DNA of 64,000 bases from assembly GCF_028768465.1 (NCBI RefSeq), contig NZ_CP118225.1:248001-312000 (forward strand). The letters run 5' to 3'. This stretch comes from Rhodopirellula sp. P2 (GTDB taxonomy: Bacteria > Planctomycetota > Planctomycetia > Pirellulales > Pirellulaceae). Positions 15,001-24,000 of this stretch are shown here, one piece after another. Both the position numbers and the translations under genes were made by a program. Within the stretch, counting starts at the first letter, position 1. Each line of letters opens with the position of its first letter. The notes below the pieces were generated by a model. The model was not told where the DNA came from and searched no databases. It saw nothing but the letters and a program-made list of their open reading frames with translations.

Positions 15001-18000
15001 CCGAGAATTTGATCGGCGCACCGATCACTTCGCCCACCATGATTCACTTGGATGCCCCCACCGCGTCGGTCACGACCGGTGACGACTTGGCATCCAACAC
15101 GCAAGCCTTGCGAACCAAGATCACCGGCAATTTCGATGCAAACATCGGTGGCAACGCCTACGTCAACAACCTCGTTGACCTGCATCTGAATGACGTCACG
15201 GTTGCCGGCACGCTGGCAAGACTTCATTCCGACATGGACGTGATGCTGGGACGAGTCAACGCCCCCGCAGCAGTAGTGACCATCACCGCCAGCGGCGACA
15301 TTCTTGACGGCCGAGAAACCGGCACGGGCGGACTTCCTGATGCGAACGCAAACGTGGTTGCCAACACCCTGAACCTGACCGCCTCGGGCGGGACCGGCGA
15401 GATCGGATCCTCCGACAATCCCTTGGAAATCGACGTGACCGGACGCGTTGACGCGACCGCGGACGTGACCATTCGCTTGGCAGAAGTCAGCGGCGACTTC
15501 CAGATCGGACGTATCACCGCCGACATCGCCGATGTGTTCCTGTGGGCCGACGCCAATTTGCTCGACGTGCTGAACGACACGGCAACCAATGTTGCCGGTC
15601 GGAACATCACCTTGAACGCGGGATCAGGCATCGGCTCGGACACCAATGACCTGGAAATCGACACGCACCACAACGCCGCGACCAGCGAAGGCCGGTTTTC
15701 GATGACGGCCGCCGCCGCGGTTTTCGTTACTGAGACCACGAGCGGGTTGATCATCGACTCGATCACCACCACCGCCGGTGACACTCGCCTGAGCGTGCGT
15801 GATTCCGCCGCCACAGGCGAAGACTTGCTGCTGGATTCGGCTTCGTCAATTGAAATCGCCAGCGGTTCGATCACCTTCCGAGTCGGTGACGACGTCACCG
15901 TCACGGAAGACGCGAGTGTCACTGCCTCAGACGAAGTCGTCTTTGAAGCGGATTATGGGAACGCCGACATTGGCACTGGGGCGACGATCGACATCCGCCA
16001 AGACATCCATGCTCCCGTCACTCGGTTGCATGGCCAATCGGACCAAGATTTCGTGTGGCTGAAAAACCTGAACGCCGACCGCTACCACGTCGACATGCGT
16101 GGCGGCACCGACGCGATCGACATTCGCCTGGACCAAATCGGCAACGAACGGGTCAGCGTCACGGATTCGGGCAACCCCGATGACGGAGACGACACGCTGA
16201 CGGTCCACACGACAGTGGAAGATGACACCGTGCTGCTGCGTCGAAACTTCATGGCATTGCTGCAATTGGACGGCGACGACAATCCGACCGCCGATTTTGA
16301 GCGAGTCGACATGGACGAAACCATCAACGGTCGGTTGCGAATCAATGCTTACGCCGGTGACGACCAATTCTTCATCGACGATAACTCGACCGCCACCACG
16401 ATCGACGGTGGTGAAGGGAAGGATATTTTCCAGGTGGGACAAGTCTTCGGCAGCGATCCGAACGTCGCGGGCTCAGCTGTCGATGGGGTCTACCCCAGTG
16501 GTGTGATGGTCGGTGACGAAATCGCCACCACGGAGATCACGCTGGGCTATTTGTCGCATGGCATTTCCAAGCCCATGGTGATCTTTGGTGGTGCCGGCGA
16601 AGATGAATTTTCTGTCTACAGCAACAAAGCGTCGCTGCGGATGGAAGGAGAGGCGGGCAATGACACGTTCGTGATTCGCGCGTTCATCATCGAAGGTGAA
16701 ACCGTCGTCGAAGGTGGCGATGGAGACGATCTTGTTCACTACAACATCAACGCCCCCGTCAGCATCAATGGTGGCGAGGGAACGGACCGCGTTGTTGCGA
16801 TCGGATCCGAAGCCAACGACAGCTTTGTGATCACGGCCGATGGCATCTATGGCGCCGGCCTGAACATCAACATCGACGGCGTCGAAGAAGCGTTCGAGAT
16901 CGATGGTCTGGAAGGCGATGACTCGTTCTTCGTGCTCGGCACCCGTGCTGGTGCGACGTACACGATTGTGGGTGGCCTGGGCAGCGATTTCTTTTCCATC
17001 GGTGGCGACGTGACTCGCACCATCGTGGCGGGATCGGACAGCGGCGCCTCGTCGATCATCAACCATGGCGTCGAATCGGACGACACCAATTACGAACACG
17101 CCCACATCGGCGGAGTCGGCGTGACCATCACCGGCGACGACACCGGGCAAGAGACTGGCATCGTGTCGATCGTTCACTCCGGTGGCGAATCGTCCGTGAT
17201 TGAAAACGCGTACGACACCACCGCCGACTTCGCAACCAACTCGATTGACAATTCGACCCGGTTGGCGTTTGACAGTTACACAATCGGAATGGCCGTCGAC
17301 CGAGCCAATTACACGGGCACGAAAGCCTACCTGACCGTCTCTGCAGCCGGTGCCAGCAAGTCCAAGGGCACTAAAAATGATCCCGCGAAGGGGATCGAAG
17401 TTTCGCTCGACGGCGTGACTTGGCAAACCGCTCTCACGTTGGTGTTTGATTCTGGATCGGACGCCAACTGGAAAACACCACGCACGGTTTACACCCGCGC
17501 GATTGGTGACGATGTGGCCGAAGGTGAAACCAAAGCCATCATCAACCACACTCTGATCGCCCGCACGACCTCGACCAACAGCACAGTCCAACAACGGGTT
17601 GAAAATCTCAACACGTTACCCATCGAGAACCTGTTCGTCACGGTGTACGACGATGATCTCGGCGGACTGATTCTTCGCGAAACCGAAGGCGGCACAACCG
17701 TCCTGGAAGGTGATTTGGCATCCGGCGCCGGGATCACCGATTCGTACACCGTCCAATTGACCAGTCGCCCGGCAGCCGACGTCACCGTCACGCTGTCTCA
17801 CGACGGGCAAATCAGCACCGACGCGGTCGGTGACACGTTGACGTTCACGCCGGAAAACTGGAACGTCCCGCAAACCGTTCTCATCACGGCGGTCGACGAC
17901 GTTGACCTTCGTGAACGGGTGACTTCCACGATCACGCACGAGTTCAGCAGCAGTGATCCAACCTTCAATCCCGTTCATGTGATTGGCTCGGCAACGGCGC

Positions 18001-21000
18001 CCACCATCGATGTGACGGTGATCGACAACGCGACTGCCGACGCATTGATCGTCGAATCCGATGGCCGAACCGTGGTCTCTCGCGATGGTTTGACAATCGA
18101 CAGTTACACGGTGCGACTGACCAAAGCTCCCACGGCTGACGTGGAGTTGCCGCTGATTCTGTACGGGCAAACCGAAGTCTCCGTCGACGGTGGATCAAAC
18201 TGGTTCGGAGCGGATGAACCGCCTCACCTGTTGTTCACCTCGGTCAACTGGATGGATGAGCAAACCGTGCTCGTTCGCGGTGACGAATCGTTCACACCTG
18301 CCGCGGGATCTCAGCCAACCAAATCATTCACTGCGAGTCCCCACACGACCTCCCTGATGGCCGGTTCGATCATCGTCAACGGTGGCACGTCAAGCAATTC
18401 CCGCGATCTAACGCTCGCCGTGATGTTGCCAACCGAAACCGCAACCGAAGCGACCGGAACAAATGACTTCACCAACGAAGCGGTGCAAACCGACACGTTG
18501 GCCGTATTCAACGATGGATCCTCAGCGGACACCGTTTTGAATGTCACTCCAACGGATGTGACCGGCATCGGCATGTCCGCATCCGGGATCACTTACCAAG
18601 ACCTGGAAGTGGTCGAGATCATGCTGGGCAGCGGCAATGACACGATCAACGTGAACGGCACCGCGGAGGGTGCGACAACGGTCATCCATGGCGGCGGCAA
18701 TCGAGAGGTTTCTCCCGGCGTGATCGGTGGCGATGCGTTCCACGTGGCCGGCGACAGTCCCGTCTCCGACGCACCATTGATTCTACTGGGCGACACCTTC
18801 CAAGACGGCACGCGATACTCCAGCACGTCCGGCGCCAGCAACGGCAACGCTTACTCGTTCGCCGATCACGGGAACGATGTGTTCGACATCAGTGCGGCTA
18901 ACTTCGGGGTCGTCGCGTATGGCGGACGCGGTGACGATCAAATCAACGGCGGCAATGGCAACGACCTCTTGCTTGGTGGTTCGGGGAATGACGTCATCGT
19001 CGGCGGTGCGGGCGATGACCGGATGATCGGTGACACGGGTCTGAACGCAAACTTGAAAACCCGCTTTGATCTCGCGGGCTTGATGTTGGACGGTGTCTAC
19101 AATCCGATCCTTGCCTTCGCGGTTGCAAACGCGACCAGCGATTTTGCGACGGGCGATGACATGACGCTGGTGGGCGCCGACCGCATGACTGGCGGTCTCG
19201 GCAACGACCTGATCTTTGGTGACCATGCCGACATCACGATGGGAATCGTTCCAGCCCAACCCGGCGACGAGACGTTCCAGAACCAAGACGGGATCGTCCC
19301 AGAGCGACGGGGCCTGGCATTGCTTGGCCTGACCAACATGCAGTCGATGCAAACTCGCTCGCCCATGATTGGCGGCGACGATGAAATCGCGGGTGAATCA
19401 GGGAACGACCGAATCTTCGGTGGAGCCGGCAATGACCAGATCAACCAAACCGGTGGCAGTTTTGTGTTCGATCCGGAAACCGGTGACGACGTGATCGTTG
19501 GCGACGGCGGACGTCTCGTGTACACCCGGCCCGATGGTCTGCTGACGTCTCCAATGGCGCTGACCACGATCGAAACGATCGACTCCGGAATCGGCGGATC
19601 AGATCGGATCTCTGCTGACGATGGACGCAACGTGATCCTCGGCGGTGCCGGTGGCGATCAATTGCACGCCGGGAACGACTCGTTGATCGACGTGGTTCTC
19701 GGAGACGAAGGCCGCGTGACCTACGCCCCGACCACCGGGATGATGCTCTCCGTCGAATCCACCGCCTCATCCATCGGTGGTGCCGATTCGATCACCGGAG
19801 GGCAGGGCATGAACGTGCTGGTCGGTGGCGCGGACGCCGACCTGATTCATGGCAACGCGGGGGATGACTCAATCCTGGGCGATTCAGGAACAATCACCTT
19901 CGAATCCGGTTTGTTGTTCAAGATCCAAACCACGTCGCCGGATATCGGCGGAAACGACACGATCCTTGCCGGTGAAGGCAACAACCTCGTCTTCGGCGGT
20001 GCCGGGTCTGACCAAATCACGACCGGTGAAGACGCCGACACCGTGCTGGGCGACCATGGTTCGGCCACCTTCGACGCAGGTCTACTGACACAGATCCAAA
20101 CCAGTGATCCGGCGCTCGGCGGTGACGACACCGTCCTGGCCGGAGCCGGTGACAACCTGGTCTTCGGTGGTGCCGATCGCGACTCCATCACAACCACCGG
20201 CGGAGCGGACATTCTGCTCGGAGATGGCGGTGAAGCCACCTTCGTTGCTGGGACACTCACCACTCTTCAAACCACTTCCCCCGAGTCCGGTGGAAACGAC
20301 ACGATTCTCGCCGGCGAAGGCAAAAACATTGTCTTCGGTGGTGCCGGGTCTGACCAAATCACGACCGGTGAAGACGCCGACACCGTGCTGGGCGACCATG
20401 GTTCGGCCACCTTCGACGCAGGTCTGCTGACGCAGATTCAAACCAGTGATCCGGCGCTCGGCGGTGATGACACCATTCTGGCTGGAGCCGGTGACAACCT
20501 GGTCTTCGGTGGTGAAGGCGGCGACTCCATCACGACCACCGGCGGAGCGGACATTCTGCTCGGAGATGGCGGTGAAGCCACCTTCGTTGCTGGGACACTC
20601 ACCACTCTTCAAACCACTTCCCCCGAATCCGGCGGAAACGACACGATCCTCGCCGGCGAAGGCAGTAACATCGTCTTCGGCGGTGCCGGGTCTGACCAAA
20701 TCACGACCGGTGAAGACGCCGACACCGTGCTGGGCGACCATGGTTCGGCCACCTTCGACGCAGGTCTGCTGACACAGATCCAAACCAGTGATCCGGCGCT
20801 CGGCGGTGACGACACCGTCCTGGCCGGAGCCGGTGACAACCTGATCTTCGGTGGTGCCGATGGCGATTCCATCACAACCACTGGCGGCGCGGACATTCTG
20901 CTCGGAGATGGCGGTGAAGCCACCTTCGTTGCTGGGGCACTCACCACTCTTCAAACCACTTCCCCCGAATCCGGCGGAAACGACACGATCCTCGCCGGCG

Positions 21001-24000
21001 AAGGCAGCAACATCGTCTTCGGCGGTGCCGGGTCTGACCAAATCACGACCGGTGAAGACGCCGACACCGTGCTGGGCGACCATGGTTCGGCCACCTTCGA
21101 CGCAGGTCTGCTGACGCAGATCCAAACCAGTGATCCGACGTTCGGCGGTGCCGACACCGTTCTGGCCGGAGCCGGTGACAACCTGATCTTCGGTGGTGCC
21201 GATGGCGATTCCATCACAACCACTGGCGGCGCGGACTTCATCGTCGGCGACGGTGGTGAAGCGACGTTCGTCGGCGGCGTCCTGGCAAACATTCAAACCA
21301 GTGCACCAGCCAACGGTGGCAACGACACCATTCTCGCTGGCGAGGGCGATAACGTGGTCTTTGGCGGTGCGGAAGACGACGACATCACGACGGGCAGTGG
21401 AGTCGATGTGGTGATCGGCGATGGCGGTCAAATGACGTTGACCACAACGGGATCGCGAAACCAAATTCGCACGATCGATCCCATGCAAGGCGGCGATGAC
21501 ACGATCGATGTTGGCGATGGCGATGACATCGTCTTGGGCGGAAATGGAAACGATGCGATCGAAGGCCTCGCCGGGCACGATCTCCTGCTGGGCGACAACG
21601 GGCGGATTGACTACGAACTGGACTCGACCTCCCCGACGTATGCTCCCGGGACGATCGATTTCGTCACCACAACGGACTCGGGTGTCGGTGGCGCGGACAC
21701 GATTCTTGGTGGCATCGGCAACGACATGATCCTGGGCGGAACCGCAGGCGATCAACTGTTCGGCGAAGCCGGGATGGACTTGATCTACGGCGACAACGCG
21801 TCGTTGGATTTCCAAATCACAACGTCAGGGATCGTGGATGTCGCGACAGTTCTCGCCCCAACCGTTGGTGGAAGTGACACGATTTCCGGTGGCGATGATG
21901 ACGACACGTTGATCGGTGGAACCGCTGGAGACGCGATCCATGGCGATGCCGGCTTCGATATCATCTTCGGCGATCACGCGACATTCACGCGTGCTGAGGC
22001 CCTCGGTTCTCAACTCACCAGCACATTCATGTCCGCCAGTGAAGGTGGTGGGGACGACCTGATCTCGGGCGGCGACGAAGACGACATCGTTTACGGCGGA
22101 CAAGGTTCAGACACGATCGATGGCAATGCCGGCAACGATGACCTGGTCGGCGGACACAATGTTGCAGGCGGTGCGGACGCAGGCGACCTCATTCACGGTG
22201 GCGAGGATGCCGACGTGATCCTGGGTGACAACGGAAAAATCTCACGGACGTTCGCAGGAACCACCCGCGACTCCCGCCAAACCTTCCTTGCCCCCATGCA
22301 GTCGATCGTGATGCGTGACGTGTTCGCATTCGATCAAGACGACCTGATTGGTGGAAATGACGAACTGCACGGCGACGCTGGGTTCGACCACCTTCGTGGC
22401 CAACGCGGCAACGATGTCATGCATGGTGGCGAAGGCGATGATGAATTGATCGGCGGCCTGGGTGCCGACACGATCTCAGGTGACGCAGGCGTTGACTTTG
22501 TCCTCGGTGACGAAGGTCAAATCCTGCGGGGATTCAACGACGACGGCACCCCGCGACTGAACACCGACGGTTCTTGGCATCGCGATCTGCTGACCGAGCA
22601 AATCGCCCATGTCACGGACATCATTCCGATGGATCCGGCCACCCTGCAAAATCCTCCCGCCGAATTGGCGGCAAAATTGCTCGCGGCTGACCGGATTCTG
22701 TTCGGTGCCCTGCGAACCTTCGACGACGTCTTGTTGACCGATCCGTTGTCGGGATTGTCTCGCAACGTTGCGATCTTGATCGACATCGAAGCGGATTCCA
22801 ACGACACGATTTTCGGTGGCGACGGAAACGACTTCGTGATTGGCGGTCGCGGTGACGACACGATCGATGGCGGTGGCGACAACGACACACTGATCGGTGA
22901 TTTCGGGGTCAACACCACCTCAATCATCGGTGACCTTTCCATGATGGCGGATTCGCTGCGGCTGATCGCCAGCGAATCGACAACACTGGCGGGAGTCACC
23001 CTGTCACTGCCCAGCGGCGGACACGTGGTCGTTCCTGACATGGTCGCCGTCCCTGGTGATTGGCTCGCGGAAGCTCCACGCTGGGACCGAATCTCAGCCG
23101 TCAACGCGACCCTTTCGGAGATCGCCAACTCGGATGCAATCCCCACCACGGACGACGTGTTCATCAACGCATCCATCTTGGTCACGCCGACGCTGGTTGA
23201 TCGCGCAGCGGTCAACGACGGGGCGGACACCATCCTGGGCGGAGACGGCCAGGACGTGATCGCAGGCGATTCGATGATCGTGCAAAGCGAGTTGCAGTCA
23301 GACGTCTCGGCATTGCAAGCCTCCATCAATGAGACACAAAACTCGATCACCGGGTTGATGGTCGGAATCAACGACATGCTGCTCGATCAAGCCGTCGTGG
23401 ATTACGAGATTCGAAACCTTCCCATCCCCAGTCGCAACACCGACATCGGCGGCGACACGATCGATGGCGGCGACGGTGACGACACGATCGTCGGCGACCA
23501 AATGGTGATGGAGATGCCCGAGACTCGCGTCATCCCCGGCGACAGCTCGCTGTCGGATGCGGCAGCAATCGCCGAGAACGCGGCGTCCATGATGGACTAC
23601 CTGGAGGGACTGCGTACGGTTGCCTCCGACGCCGGCACCCTGATCGGCGTCGCCCACATCGGTGTGATCGACACGTTGCTGGACGATGCCGCCAGCAAAC
23701 GCCCCAGCCTACCGGCGATCACCGGCCGCAATGTTGACTACGTCGACACGCTTGAAATCACCATTGGTGAAGACGACATTCGCGGCGGCGACGGCAACGA
23801 CATGCTCGTTGGCGGTGACGCTCGGGTGGTGACGCCGATCATCACCGGAGACTTGTCCGATTTGCCTGACACCGTCGTGACTCCGGGGCTCACCCCCGCC
23901 GAGTTGTCTGACCTCGAAGTTCAACTTCAAACTCAAATGACCGCGGCCGAGACGCGCTTGACACAGCGTCATTCCACCCGTGCCGTCGACATCAACGAGA

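Noticed and set aside
19951..21318. Regular repeats as a CRISPR array
   Set aside because: The unit is 342 bp, directly adjoining and in frame within a protein-coding gene; there are no spacers.
20082..21815. 577-codon open frame on the - strand inside the giant gene
   Set aside because: It mirrors the tandem repeats and the codon bias of the + strand gene; its translation is repetitive with no domain.
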